DNA of 64,000 nt from Rhizobium sp. N324 (GCF_001664485.1 NZ_CP013630.1:3041001-3105000); one strand, 5' to 3'; counted from the stretch's first letter, positions 51,502-61,598 are shown. Program-made: numbers and translations. Notes: generated from the sequence alone by a model not told the origin.

Positions 51502-52407
51502 TTACCGGCGCATCGACCATCGCAAGCCCATGACGGCCACAATCCCCAGTATCGGCCACACCGCCCAGAACTGCCCCGTCCAGGTAAAGAGGTTGATGCC
51601 GACCATGCCGAGGGCCACGATCGCCAGCGAGGTGACCTTCCGGTTGAACAGGGTCTGGCTGCGATTCCAGGCCAAGGCTGCGACGACGGCGAGCGCAAGC
51701 ACCGGAAAGCGCGCCCAGAAAACGCCCTGCCACGATAAAAGATTGATGCCGATCAGCACAGCCGCGATGACACCGAGCACACCGAACAGCCTGCGTCTGC
51801 CAGGCACTGGGCTTGCTTCGGCGATTTGAGCCGCCGGCTGCGGCCGCGGGCCTGGTCGTTGGGGCGGCGGCGTCTCGTCCTTGGCATCGCCGATCTTCAC
51901 CGCGTAGCTCGGCACGCCTTCATCGACGTTCTTCACCATCAGCGGCCCGAGAAACTCAAAACCGACCGCCACCTTGTTGCGGACCTGGTCGTAAACGGTG
52001 CTTGAGATGACGATGCCGCCGGCCGAAGCCGAAGCCTGCAGCCGTGCGGCGATATTGACGCCGTCGCCGTAGATGTCGTCGTCTTCGACGATCACATCGC
52101 CGAGATTGATACCGATGCGGAACAGCATGCGTCCGTCTTCCGGGCGGCGGGCGTTGAAACCGGCAAGTTCGTTCTGGGTATCGACGGCGGCGCGCACCGC
52201 CTCGACCACGCTCGGGAAATCGGCGATCAGCCCATCGCCCCAGGTGTTGATGACACGGCCGCCATGGCTTTCGATCAGGCGCCCCATCGCTTCGCGGCAA
52301 CGCTTCAACGCCGCAAGCGTCCCTTCCTCATCGGCCCCCATCAGCCGCGTATAGTCCTGCACGTCAGCGCAGAAGATCGTCGTCAGCTTGCGCCGCGTTT
52401 CACCCAT
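51502..52407 (-). CDS. Class III adenylate/guanylate cyclase with membrane tail
   Basis: From ATG 52407 it is 301 aa. The catalytic domain is N-terminal: TTIFCADVQDYTRLMGADEE, HGGRVINTWGDGLIADFPSV, RIGINLGDVIVEDDDIYGDG and VNIAARLQ, with both metal Asp residues. About four membrane helices follow (190-301), an order reversed from many rhizobial cyclases. It probably makes cAMP at the membrane. Rhizobia carry many such genes. Confidence 0.87.
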   Translation of the reverse strand: MGETRRKLTTIFCADVQDYTRLMGADEEGTLAALKRCREAMGRLIESHGGRVINTWGDGLIADFPSVVEAVRAAVDTQNELAGFNARRPEDGRMLFRIGINLGDVIVEDDDIYGDGVNIAARLQASASAGGIVISSTVYDQVRNKVAVGFEFLGPLMVKNVDEGVPSYAVKIGDAKDETPPPQRPGPRPQPAAQIAEASPVPGRRRLFGVLGVIAAVLIGINLLSWQGVFWARFPVLALAVVAALAWNRSQTLFNRKVTSLAIVALGMVGINLFTWTGQFWAVWPILGIVAVMGLRWSMRR

Positions 52408-52552
52408 GGTGTCTCGTCTCCGCGCTCTCCGCCGGAAAGATCGCTGCAAAGGCCGAATTTGCTCGAGTGAAGATCAATAGCGACGATTGCAGCGACGATA
52501 AATTACGCAGCCTTTGTGTTTGTTACCATCGATAATTATAAATCACCGTCCT

Positions 52553-52791
52553 TCACGTTCCGGCCCTCGAACGGATCACGATCATACGAAGGCGGTCGGC
52601 CGGCCCCATGAAATCATCCGGAATCGGATCTTTCTCATGGAGTTCGAAAAGGTCGCCCCATGACTCCGGCTTGCGTGACAGAATGACATCGCCGGTCTTC
52701 GGATCACGACGAACGAACACCTCGCTCTCCTCGAAGCGAAATTCGGCGGGAAGCCTGACCCGTCCACCTTGCGATAGCTATCATGATACAT
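52553..52791 (-). pseudogene. Decayed VapB/AbrB-type antitoxin
   Basis: On the minus strand one frame reads LPAEFRFEESEVFVRRDP, then KTGDVILSRKPESWGDLFEL and ends RMIVIRSRAGT at TGA 52553. This is the conserved body of the VapB (AbrB-fold) antitoxin, which normally begins with a ...NGRSQAVRLP DNA-binding segment. Here that start is scrambled and split between frames (MYHDSYRKVDGSG in another frame), with in-frame stops upstream. No VapC toxin follows. I read it as a frameshifted remnant, not a working gene. Confidence 0.6.
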
Positions 52792-52863
52792 ACCGCTGAC
52801 CAGCAGCCAGCAAGAGCGTCACCCGGCCCTTCCACGTCCGGCGCCTTAAAGAAAAACGTTGGA

Positions 52864-54414
52864 TTACTGAACGATCTTGCGCGGGCTCGCCGTATGCTCT
52901 CTCGCCACCGTGCTCGAGCTATCGATTTCCTGCAGCAAGACGTCGTAGCCCCAGAGATCGGCGAGATGCTGGAGGACGAGCTTCGTGTCGTTTTCCTGAA
53001 GATAGCAGCCATTCATTACGATGTGCTGCAGCAACAGCCGGCGGTCGCCGGCGAGGTCGACGTCGACGATATCGATGGCCGGATCGGTCCAGCCGATATC
53101 GTATTCGCGGGAGAGTTGGCGGCGGATGCGCAGGTATCCGCGCTCATTGTGGATCGCCGAAACCAGCACCCCTTCGGTCTGTTCCGGATCGTCGTAGAGA
53201 TGGAACAGCCGCAACTGGCGAATCAGGTTCGGGCTCAGGAACTGGCTGATGAAACTCTCGTCGCGATAGTTGGCCCAGATGTCGCGCAGGATCGCCATCG
53301 CATCGCCGCGTCCGGCGATATCGGGAAACCATGCGCGGTCTTCTTCGGTCGGCGTCGTCACGATCCTCTCTATATCCTGCATCATCGCAAAACCAAGCGC
53401 ATAGGGATTGAAGCCCGAGAACCGCCGGTCGTCATAGCTCGGCTGGAACACGACGTTGGAGTGCGACTTCAAGAATTCGAGGAAGTTTCCGTCGCTGATC
53501 TGTCCCCGCTCATGAAGCCGGTTCATGATCTGGTAGTGGACGAAGGTGGCGGTTCCCTCATTCATCACCTTGGTCTGCCGCTGAGGATGGAAATATTGCG
53601 CGACATGGCGGACGATGCGAAGAATCTCGCGCTGCCATGGCTGCAGCCGCGGCGCCGTTTTCTCAAGAAAGTAAAGGATGTTGTCCTGCGGCAGGCCGAG
53701 GGCGGCGCGGCGCTTTTCCAACCCGATGTCGCCCGTCTTTTTGGTTTTGCCGACGGGAACCGTCCGCCAGAGGTCATTGAACATCTGCTCCTCGTGGGCG
53801 CGGCGCTCCTGCTGGCGCTTCTCCTCCTGGCGAAGATCGATGGTGGTCTTGCCCGCGAATCGATGCACCCCGTGCGACATCAGCGCATGGGCTGCGTCGA
53901 GTGTGCGCTCGACGGCCGTCTCGCCGTAGCGCTCCTCGCAGCGGGTGATGTAACCCTTGGCGAAATCGAGGTAATCGAGGATGCCCTCCGCATCGGTCCA
54001 GAGCTTGAAGAGATAATTGTTCTTGAAGAAATGGTTGTGGCCGAAGGCTGCATGCGCGGTGACGAGCGTCTGCATCGTCGCCGAGTTCTCCTCCATCAGG
54101 TAGGAGATGCAGGGAGAGCTGTTGATGACGATCTCATAGGCAAGGTCGCGCATCCCGCGGCGATAGAAAGTTTCGTGATGCGCGAAATGTTTGCCGAAGG
54201 ACCAATGGCGGTAAAAGAGCGGCATGCCGGTCGAGGAATAGGCATCAAGCATTTGCTCCGAGGTGATGACTTCGATCTGATTTGGGTAGACGTCGAGGCC
54301 GAGTTCGTTGAGCGCGATCTCCTCGCAGGCGTCGTGGATGCGCTGGAGTGTTGAAAAGTCCCAGTCGGCACCCTCGAACAACAGCCGCTCTCTGGGCCTC
54401 ATCGTCACGGTCAT
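52864..54414 (-). CDS. SpoVR family protein
   Basis: The 516-aa protein carries SpoVR hallmarks: YRHWSFGKHFAHHETFYRRG near 70, FGHNHFFKNNYLF near 127, NEGTATFVHYQIMN near 285, VEF/ALGFAMMQDIER near 345. The YcgB group is cytosolic and works with PrkA/YeaH in stationary phase and nitrogen stress. Its start overlaps the YeaH stop by 4 bp. Confidence 0.93.
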   Translation of the reverse strand: MTVTMRPRERLLFEGADWDFSTLQRIHDACEEIALNELGLDVYPNQIEVITSEQMLDAYSSTGMPLFYRHWSFGKHFAHHETFYRRGMRDLAYEIVINSSPCISYLMEENSATMQTLVTAHAAFGHNHFFKNNYLFKLWTDAEGILDYLDFAKGYITRCEERYGETAVERTLDAAHALMSHGVHRFAGKTTIDLRQEEKRQQERRAHEEQMFNDLWRTVPVGKTKKTGDIGLEKRRAALGLPQDNILYFLEKTAPRLQPWQREILRIVRHVAQYFHPQRQTKVMNEGTATFVHYQIMNRLHERGQISDGNFLEFLKSHSNVVFQPSYDDRRFSGFNPYALGFAMMQDIERIVTTPTEEDRAWFPDIAGRGDAMAILRDIWANYRDESFISQFLSPNLIRQLRLFHLYDDPEQTEGVLVSAIHNERGYLRIRRQLSREYDIGWTDPAIDIVDVDLAGDRRLLLQHIVMNGCYLQENDTKLVLQHLADLWGYDVLLQEIDSSSTVAREHTASPRKIVQ

Positions 54415-55685
54415 GGTGTCACCCTCGGCTGTGCGTCACGTTTCTGGAAGAGATCATGGAAAACCGGGAATATTTCGTTTCGCCGGCAGACCTTGCGCAT
54501 CGAAAGCGGCTGCAGCTCGGAACGGATCCCGTCATAGAGCATCCAAAGCGGTGAACGGGATATCGAGGAGTCGCCGCCTTCCTCGCCGACCTCGATATAG
54601 GCGAAATACTGACACAGCGGCAAAATCTCGCGCAGCAGCTGCCCGCTCAAATTCCCGTCCGAATGGGCGTTGTCGCCATCGGAGGCCTGGGCGCCATAAA
54701 TATTCCATTCGGCCGGATCGAAACGCGCCGCGATGATCGACCGCATGGCCGCAAGGGCGCTGGAAACCAGCGTACCGCCCGTCGCCGGGCCATAGAAGAA
54801 GGTTTCCTCGTCGACTTCCTCCGCCTTGTCCGTGTGGCGGATGAAGACGATCTCCACTTTCTTGTAGCGCTTCGACAGGAAGAGATAGAGCAGCAGATAG
54901 AACCGCTTGGCCAGGTCCTTCATGTGTTCCGACATGGAGCCGGAGACGTCCATCAGGCAGAACATCACGGCTTTGGCCACGGGCTTCGGCTCGTTTTCGA
55001 AGCGGCGATACCGCACGTCGAGCGGATCGATATAGGGAATACGCCGGCTTTTTTCCGTCAGGGATTTAAGTTTTGCTTCAAGCGCCAGGCGGCTCTCGTC
55101 GTCCTCGCACTCCTCGATCTGTCGCTGCAGGGCTTCGATCTCTTCGCGGCGCGGACGGTGAAGTGCGACACGGCGCATCATCGCCAGCCTGGTCGTGCGA
55201 CCGACGGCGATATTGGACGGCGATCCCGATACGGAATAGCCGGCGCGGAAGGGCGTTTCCTCTTCGGTTTCGGCCAGACGCCGCTTGGCAAGGTCGGGCA
55301 GTTCCAGATCGTCCAGGAACACATCAAGGAATTCCTCGCGCGTCAGTACGAAACGGAAGCCGTCCTCGCCGTCGCCCTCGCCCGCATCCTTGGGTTTTCC
55401 GCCCCTGCTCCCCGGCGGGCGCGGAAGAATGTCGCCTTCGACGAAGGCCCTGTTTCCAGGCAGGATATGATCGCGGATGCCGCCATCGCCCCTCCGCAAG
55501 TTCGGCTCGGCCATCCCGTCGATCGGCAGGCTGATTTCCCCGCCGTCGAGCACATCGCGAATGTTGCGGTTTTGCAGAGAACGTTTGACCGCCTGCTGCA
55601 CGGCGCCCTTCATGCGTCGAAGGAACCGCTGCCGATTTTCCAGACTTTTACCGCGCGGATTTAACCGCCGGTCGACAATGTGCAT
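54411..55685 (-). CDS. yeaH: YeaH/YhbH family (DUF444) protein
   Basis: The 424-aa protein has the family body (IVDRRLNPRGKSLENRQRFL near the start) and a VWA-like C-terminal domain with the MIDAS-like FCLMDVSGSMSEHMKDLAKR near 240. It is co-transcribed between PrkA and SpoVR. Confidence 0.93.
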   Translation of the reverse strand: MHIVDRRLNPRGKSLENRQRFLRRMKGAVQQAVKRSLQNRNIRDVLDGGEISLPIDGMAEPNLRRGDGGIRDHILPGNRAFVEGDILPRPPGSRGGKPKDAGEGDGEDGFRFVLTREEFLDVFLDDLELPDLAKRRLAETEEETPFRAGYSVSGSPSNIAVGRTTRLAMMRRVALHRPRREEIEALQRQIEECEDDESRLALEAKLKSLTEKSRRIPYIDPLDVRYRRFENEPKPVAKAVMFCLMDVSGSMSEHMKDLAKRFYLLLYLFLSKRYKKVEIVFIRHTDKAEEVDEETFFYGPATGGTLVSSALAAMRSIIAARFDPAEWNIYGAQASDGDNAHSDGNLSGQLLREILPLCQYFAYIEVGEEGGDSSISRSPLWMLYDGIRSELQPLSMRKVCRRNEIFPVFHDLFQKRDAQPRVTP

Positions 55686-55697
55686 AATGGCTCCGCA

Positions 55698-57641
55698 TTA
55701 ACTTGCCTGTTTGACGCGCATGTACCATTCCACAAGGCGTCGAACCTGCCTCTCGGTGTAACCCCGCGCGGCCATGCGCGAGACGAATTCGCTGTGCTTC
55801 TTCTCTGTCTCCGAGTCCTTCTTCGATCCGAAGGAAATGACCGGCAGAAGATCTTCGACCTGCGAGAACATACGTTTCTCGATTACTTCCCGGATTTTCT
55901 CGTAGCTCGTCCATGACGGATTTTTTCCGCCGTTGGCTGCCCGCGACCGCAATGAGAACTTGACGATTTCGTTGCGGAAATCCTTCGGATTGGCAATTCC
56001 CGCCGGCTTTTCGATTTTCGTCAGTTCCTGATTGAGGAGCTCGCGGTCGAGAAGCTGGCCTGTATCGGGATCCTTGAAGTCCACGTCTTCGATCCAGGCA
56101 TCGGCATAATCGACATAGCGGTCGAACAGGTTCTGTCCGTAGTCCGCGTAGGATTCAAGATAGGCCTTCTGAATCTCGTTGCCAATGAACTCTGCATAGC
56201 GTGGCGCAAGATCGGCCTTGATGAATTCCATATAACGCTTCTCGACATCGTCGGGAAACTGCTCGCGGCGGATCGCCTGCTCCAGCACATACATCAGATG
56301 CACAGGATCGGCACCGATATCCGTGGTGTCGTGATTGAAGGTGGAGGCGAGCACTTTGAAGGCGAAGCGGGTCGAGATGCCGTCCATACCCTCGTCGATG
56401 CCGGCAGCATCCCGGTATTCCTGAACGCTGCGGGCGCGCGGATCGGTTTCTTTCAGGCTCTCGCCGTCATAGGTGCGCATCTTCGAGAAGAATGTCGAGT
56501 TCTCGTGTTTGCGCAGCCGTGACAACACCGAAAAACGGGCTAGCATTTCGAGCGTTGCCGGGGCGCATGGCGTATCGGCGAGTTCCGATCCCTCGATCAG
56601 CTTTTCGTAGATCTTCTGCTCTTCCATCACCCTCAGGCAATAAGGCACCTTGATCACGCAGATGCGGTCGATGAAGGCCTCGTTGTTCTTGTTGGCCTTG
56701 AAGGTCTGCCATTCCGCTTCGTTCGAATGCGCGAGCACGATGCCCGAAAAGGGTATGGCGCCGATATTCTCGGAGCCGATATAGTTCCCCTCCTGCGTCG
56801 CCGTCAGCAGCGGATGCAGCATCTTGATCGGCGCCTTGAACATTTCGACGAATTCGAGAATGCCCTGGTTGGCGCGGTTGAGGCCGCCCGAATAGCTGTA
56901 GGCATCGGGATCGTTCTGGGAGTAGGTCTCCAGCTTGCGGATATCGACCTTTCCCACCAGCGACGAGATATCCTGATTGTTCTCGTCTCCGGGCTCGGTC
57001 TTGGCGATGGCGATCTGGCGCAGCCGCGACGGCTGAATTCTGACGACACGGAAGCGGGAAATATCGCCGCCGAAGTCGTCGAGCCGCTTCAGGCACCACG
57101 GGCTCATCAGCCCGTTCAGGCGTCGCAACGGGATGCCGTATTGCTCCTGCAGCAGCGACCCCATCGTTTCCGGATCGAAAAGGTTGAGCGGGCTTTCGAA
57201 AACCGGGCTGATCTCGTCGCCCGCCTTCAGCACGTAGATCGGATGAACCTCCATCAACTGCTTCAGCCGCTCCGCGAGCGACGACTTGCCGCCGCCGACC
57301 GGGCCTAGCAGATAGAGGATCTGTTTGCGTTCCTCGAGCCCTTGCGCCGCGTGCCGGAAGAAGGAAACGATCCGTTCGATCGTCTCTTCCATGCCGTGGA
57401 AGCCGGTAAAGGCGGGATAAATCCGGATCGTCCTGTTCATGAAGATCCGGCCAAGCCGCGCATCCCTGGCGGTGTCGACCATCTGCGGCTCGCCTATCGC
57501 CGCGAGCAGACGCTCCGTCGCATTGGCATAGGCGATTGGGTCCTTTTTACAGAGATCGAGATACTCGGCCACCGACATATCGGTTTCGCGGCGCGCTTCG
57601 TAACTGCGCGTAAAGGCATCGAATACGGATTCGTTCAGCAT
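55698..57641 (-). CDS. prkA: PrkA-type serine protein kinase (YeaG)
   Basis: A 647-aa AAA+/kinase protein: Walker A LLGPVGGGKSSLAERL near 110, the PrkA middle with GLNRANQGILEFVEMFKAP near 260 and a C-terminal kinase-like part. It heads the prkA-yeaH-spoVR operon, active in stress and stationary phase. A GGAAC/GGTT promoter lies 43 bp upstream. Confidence 0.94.
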   Translation of the reverse strand: MLNESVFDAFTRSYEARRETDMSVAEYLDLCKKDPIAYANATERLLAAIGEPQMVDTARDARLGRIFMNRTIRIYPAFTGFHGMEETIERIVSFFRHAAQGLEERKQILYLLGPVGGGKSSLAERLKQLMEVHPIYVLKAGDEISPVFESPLNLFDPETMGSLLQEQYGIPLRRLNGLMSPWCLKRLDDFGGDISRFRVVRIQPSRLRQIAIAKTEPGDENNQDISSLVGKVDIRKLETYSQNDPDAYSYSGGLNRANQGILEFVEMFKAPIKMLHPLLTATQEGNYIGSENIGAIPFSGIVLAHSNEAEWQTFKANKNNEAFIDRICVIKVPYCLRVMEEQKIYEKLIEGSELADTPCAPATLEMLARFSVLSRLRKHENSTFFSKMRTYDGESLKETDPRARSVQEYRDAAGIDEGMDGISTRFAFKVLASTFNHDTTDIGADPVHLMYVLEQAIRREQFPDDVEKRYMEFIKADLAPRYAEFIGNEIQKAYLESYADYGQNLFDRYVDYADAWIEDVDFKDPDTGQLLDRELLNQELTKIEKPAGIANPKDFRNEIVKFSLRSRAANGGKNPSWTSYEKIREVIEKRMFSQVEDLLPVISFGSKKDSETEKKHSEFVSRMAARGYTERQVRRLVEWYMRVKQAS

Positions 57642-58041
57642 GGGCCCTCCAGTAAGGTTATGCCGCAGGCTTCAAAGTCGTATAACCATCGAGATGGCTA
57701 CGACGTTCCTAAGAATCAATAATTTCGTAGGTATATTCGACGCTCACCGGACGTTTCTTGCAACGCACAAAAGCGTGCATGCACCGGTTATTTTTACTCT
57801 ACGAAACTGTTTCTCATTATAGTTGAAAAAAGCACCCGTGCGGTATCAGCACATTTCGCGACGTGACAGAAAGATGAAAAGGGTGTGCAATGTCGCCCGT
57901 GATTCGAACTCTCAAAAAATCGACGATTGCCAGCCAAATCTGCGCAGAGTCGATGCCGGGCAGCATGTGCCGATCCTCCTGAGATGACGAAAAACGGGCG
58001 CATCCTGGCCGATCATTGCGATCATGCGCCCGCCGGCGAAT
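57642..58041. other. Intergenic region upstream of prkA
   Basis: These 400 bp lie between the PhnB-like gene end and the prkA start. Apart from the stress promoter at 57684-57709, I see no gene; AT-rich sequence at 57710-57830 could hold further promoter elements. Confidence 0.4.
57684..57709 (-). promoter_or_regulatory. Candidate EcfG (general stress) promoter for prkA
   Basis: On the minus strand GGAAC (57709-57705), a 17-bp spacer and GGTT (57687-57684) match the alphaproteobacterial EcfG consensus GGAAC-N16/17-cGTT at all but one base. The -10 is 43 bp before the prkA start. Stress control fits the operon's known role. Confidence 0.5.
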
Positions 58042-58518
58042 TCAGCCGTTGAATGCCTTTTCCAGCGCAGCGACATCGATCTTGACCATGCCGAGCATCA
58101 CCTCGGTCACGCGCCTGGCCCGCTCGCGGTTGTCGTCGGCAATCATCTCGGAAAGTATGCGCGGCACGATCTGCCAGGACAGGCCCCAGCGATCCCTGAG
58201 CCAGCCGCAGGCCTCCGCCGTGCCGCCATTGGCGAGGAAGGCGTTCCATATCCGATCGATCTCGGCCTGGCTTTCCAATAGAATTGCGATCGAGAAGGAA
58301 TGGTTGAAGCTATCGAGCGGGCCGGCCTTCATCGCCAGGAAGGCCTGATCGCCGAGCGTGAACTCGATCAGCTCGACGCTGCCGGGAGGCCCGCTCGGCG
58401 TTTCCGCCGGAAGGATGGTGGTGCGGCCGATTCTGGATTCCGGGATGACGGACACATAAAATTCGACGGCTTCGCGCGCTTCCTGCGCGAACCAGAGATT
58501 TGAAACGACCTTCGCCAT
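58042..58518 (-). CDS. PhnB-like VOC/glyoxalase-fold protein
   Basis: From ATG 58518, with GGAGG 7 bp upstream, it is 158 aa. The family run NLWFAQEAREAVEFYVSVIP and GDQAFLAMKAGPLDSFNHSF match PhnB/3-demethylubiquinone-like VOC proteins. No catalytic activity is known for this group. The longer frame to 58704 lacks a good start. Confidence 0.87.
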   Translation of the reverse strand: MAKVVSNLWFAQEAREAVEFYVSVIPESRIGRTTILPAETPSGPPGSVELIEFTLGDQAFLAMKAGPLDSFNHSFSIAILLESQAEIDRIWNAFLANGGTAEACGWLRDRWGLSWQIVPRILSEMIADDNRERARRVTEVMLGMVKIDVAALEKAFNG

Positions 58519-58745
58519 GATGCAGCCTCCTTGTTGACGGTAGATCCGGACCATTGTCCGATGATCCAAGGACGCCCCGCCGACGCGGTTTCCGACAAGT
58601 GCGGCTGAAATTTTCCGTCGGGTCGCCTCTCTCCTATCAAGCAGCCTTGCCGCCATGCGCAAACCCCTCGGGATAGCGGCGGCTTGGGAATGAAAGCAGA
58701 ACATCTTTTCTGGTCTTTCGTTCCCGAATCACTACATTACGCGCC

Positions 58746-61223
58746 ATGAGCAATAGTTTCGACGATATTCCCTTCTTCGACGAAGAGCCGGGCGAGATGG
58801 CGCGCAAGCCGCAGCCGCCTGCCGTCCCGGCTGGAAGGGCGCCCGCCACCGGTGGCATTGCCGCCCGCGCCATGGCGGCGCGCGACGGCGGCAGCCGGCC
58901 GGATTACCTCGCCGGGCTGAACCCCGAACAGACCGAAGCCGTCGAAACGCTGGAAGGCCCGGTCCTCGTGCTTGCCGGCGCCGGCACCGGCAAGACGCGC
59001 GTGCTGACGACCCGTATTGCCCATATCCTCAATACCGGCCGCGCCTTCCCCTCGCAGATCCTCGCCGTCACCTTCACCAACAAGGCCGCCCGCGAGATGA
59101 AGGAGCGCATCGCGCTGCTCGTCGGCGGCGCCGTCGAAGGCATGCCCTGGCTCGGCACCTTCCACTCGATCGGCGTCAAGCTTCTGCGCCGCCACGGCGA
59201 GCTCGTCGGCCTGCGCTCCGATTTCACCATTCTCGATACCGACGATGTCGTCCGCCTGATCAAGCAGCTGATCCAGGCCGAAGGCCTTGACGACAAGCGC
59301 TGGCCTGCCAAGCAGTTCGCCGGCATGATCGATACCTGGAAGAACAAGGGTCTCGGCCCTGCCGACATCCCCGAGGGCGATGCCCGCGCCTTTGCCAATG
59401 GCCGCGGCCGCGACCTCTATTTCGCCTATCAAGCGCGCCTGACGACGTTAAACGCCTGCGATTTCGGCGACCTGCTGATGCATCCGATCGCGATCTTCCG
59501 CAAGAACCCGGATCTCCTGAAGGAATATCACGGCCGCTTTCGCTACATCCTCGTCGACGAGTATCAGGACACCAACACCGCGCAATATATGTGGCTGCGG
59601 CTGCTCGCCCAGCGCGCCAAGGGCGAGCCGCAGAACGTCTGCTGCGTCGGCGACGACGACCAGTCGATTTATGGCTGGCGCGGCGCCGAGGTCGACAACA
59701 TCCTGCGCTTCGAAAAGGATTTCCCCGGCGCCAAGGTCATCAAGCTCGAGCGCAACTACCGGTCGACCGAACATATCCTCGGGGCTGCCGCCCATCTGAT
59801 CGCCCATAATGAAGGGCGGCTCGGCAAGACGCTGTTCACCGACCGCTCCGATCCGGATGACGCCAAGGTGCAGGTGCACGCCTCCTGGGATTCGGAGGAG
59901 GAAGCCCGCGCCATCGGCGAGGAGATCGAGCAGCTCCAGCGCGGCAAGCATCTGCTGAACGACATGGCGATCCTCGTGCGCGCCTCCTTCCAGATGCGCG
60001 AATTCGAAGACCGCTTCGTCACCCTCGGCCTCAACTACCGCGTCATCGGCGGCCCGCGCTTCTACGAGCGCCTGGAGATCCGCGATGCCATGGCCTATTT
60101 CCGCCTCGTCGCTCAAGCCTCCGACGATCTCGCCTTCGAGCGCATCATCAACACGCCGAAGCGCGGCCTCGGAGATACGACGGTGCGCGCGCTGCATGAT
60201 TATGCGCGTGCCCGTGATATCCCGATGCTGGCGGCCGCCGCCGACATCATCGAAACCGACGAGTTGAAGCCGAAGGCGCGCAAAGCCCTCTTCGACGTGA
60301 TTCAATCTTTCCGCCGGTGGCAGGAACTGCTTGAAAACACACCGCATACCGAACTTGCCGAGCAGATCCTCGAAGAGTCCGGCTATACCGATATGTGGAA
60401 GAACGACAAGAGCGCCGAAGCGCCCGGCCGCCTTGAGAACCTCAAGGAACTGATCCGCTCGATGGAAAGCTTCGAGTCGATGCGCGGCTTTCTCGAGCAT
60501 GTCTCTCTCGTCATGGATGCCGAGACCAACGAGAACCTCGATGCTGTCTCGATCATGACGCTGCACTCGGCCAAGGGCCTGGAATTCGACACCGTCTTCC
60601 TGCCGGGCTGGGAGGAAGGCCTCTTTCCGCATCAGCGTTCGCTGGATGAAAGCGGCCGTGCCGGCCTGGAAGAGGAACGCCGCCTCGCCTATGTCGGCAT
60701 CACCCGTGCCAAGCACCGCTGTCACATCTGGTTCGTCTCCAATCGCCGTATCCACGGCCTCTGGCAATCGACCCTGCCTTCGCGTTTCCTCGATGAGCTG
60801 CCGGAAACCCATGTCGAGGTCGCTGAAATGGAGCAGAGCTATGGCGGTTACGGCCGCGGCGGCTACGGCCAGTCCCGCTTCGACAAGGCCGAGCCCTTTG
60901 CCAATTCCTATTCCACTCCCGGCTGGAAACGCGCCCAGGCCAACAAGACCGATGCCACGCGCGACAATTGGGGCTCCCGCTCCGGCCATGCCGTCGAACG
61001 CATCGGTTATGGTGAAAGCGGCCCCAAGGGCCGCACGATCGAAGGCGAATTGGTGGCGAAATCCACATCCTCGGAGCCGTCGCGTTTCACCGTCGGCGAC
61101 CGCGTGTTCCACCTGAAATTCGGCAACGGCAATATCACCGGCATCGAAGGCAACAAGCTGACGATCGAGTTCGACCGCGCCGGACAGAAGCGGGTGCTGG
61201 ACGGCTTCGTCGAGCGCGTATGA
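58746..61223 (+). CDS. uvrD: UvrD/PcrA-type DNA helicase
   Basis: An 825-aa SF1A 3'-5' helicase: Walker A VLAGAGTGKTRVLTTRI near 75, VDEYQDTN near 265, CVGDDDQSIYGWRGAEV near 300, TLHSAKGLEFDTVFLPGWEE near 605 and AYVGITRAKHRCHI near 645. The extra N-terminal 45 residues and Gly/Tyr-rich tail are as in rhizobial UvrD. It acts in repair and replication restart. Confidence 0.94.
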   Translation: MSNSFDDIPFFDEEPGEMARKPQPPAVPAGRAPATGGIAARAMAARDGGSRPDYLAGLNPEQTEAVETLEGPVLVLAGAGTGKTRVLTTRIAHILNTGRAFPSQILAVTFTNKAAREMKERIALLVGGAVEGMPWLGTFHSIGVKLLRRHGELVGLRSDFTILDTDDVVRLIKQLIQAEGLDDKRWPAKQFAGMIDTWKNKGLGPADIPEGDARAFANGRGRDLYFAYQARLTTLNACDFGDLLMHPIAIFRKNPDLLKEYHGRFRYILVDEYQDTNTAQYMWLRLLAQRAKGEPQNVCCVGDDDQSIYGWRGAEVDNILRFEKDFPGAKVIKLERNYRSTEHILGAAAHLIAHNEGRLGKTLFTDRSDPDDAKVQVHASWDSEEEARAIGEEIEQLQRGKHLLNDMAILVRASFQMREFEDRFVTLGLNYRVIGGPRFYERLEIRDAMAYFRLVAQASDDLAFERIINTPKRGLGDTTVRALHDYARARDIPMLAAAADIIETDELKPKARKALFDVIQSFRRWQELLENTPHTELAEQILEESGYTDMWKNDKSAEAPGRLENLKELIRSMESFESMRGFLEHVSLVMDAETNENLDAVSIMTLHSAKGLEFDTVFLPGWEEGLFPHQRSLDESGRAGLEEERRLAYVGITRAKHRCHIWFVSNRRIHGLWQSTLPSRFLDELPETHVEVAEMEQSYGGYGRGGYGQSRFDKAEPFANSYSTPGWKRAQANKTDATRDNWGSRSGHAVERIGYGESGPKGRTIEGELVAKSTSSEPSRFTVGDRVFHLKFGNGNITGIEGNKLTIEFDRAGQKRVLDGFVERV

Positions 61224-61250
61224 TAGCGCGTCAGCCAGGAGCGAGAAGTT

Positions 61251-61598
61251 TCATCCGAGCATCCGCATGCTTCCAAGACCGAGCATGTCGTTGACGAGCG
61301 CGATGCCGATTCCTGCGGCGACGATTCCCAATCCGATCAGAAAGAGCCGGCGCGACCGGTCATATTTGATGGCAAAGAGGGAGTCGCGCGCCAGCAGATC
61401 GGCGAAAACCTTCACCTGAATGGCTATGCCGATGGTCAGGAACAACATCGGCAGGATATCGATGCGGCTCCAGTCATTGGGATTGGAAACCCAGACACTG
61501 ATGAAATTAAGGGAGAAGCCGAGGATGATCCCGGCCGCCGTCAGCGACCCGTTGCGGAACGTCGCATCGATCTTCTCGTTCGGCTCTGGCTCGGACAT
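61251..61598 (-). CDS. Small three-helix membrane protein
   Basis: From ATG 61598 it is 115 aa, starting MSEPEPNEKIDATFRNGSLT, with about three hydrophobic segments (AAGIILGFSLNFISVWVS, ILPMLFLTIGIAIQVKVFA, LFLIGLGIVAAGIGIALV). Short and without catalytic motifs; unknown family. The longer frame to 61802 has a poor, polar leader. Confidence 0.7.
   Translation of the reverse strand: MSEPEPNEKIDATFRNGSLTAAGIILGFSLNFISVWVSNPNDWSRIDILPMLFLTIGIAIQVKVFADLLARDSLFAIKYDRSRRLFLIGLGIVAAGIGIALVNDMLGLGSMRMLG

Noticed and set aside
52783..54354. A 523-aa plus-strand frame opposite spoVR
   Set aside because: Antisense shadow; SpoVR motifs are clear on the minus strand.
57890..57960. A tRNA 3' end (GTTCGAATC on the minus strand)
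   Set aside because: The T-loop-like sequence is not flanked by pairing T-stem halves and no anticodon or acceptor arm can be drawn.
59448..61112. A 554-aa minus-strand frame opposite uvrD
   Set aside because: Antisense shadow of the helicase, with no recognisable domain.
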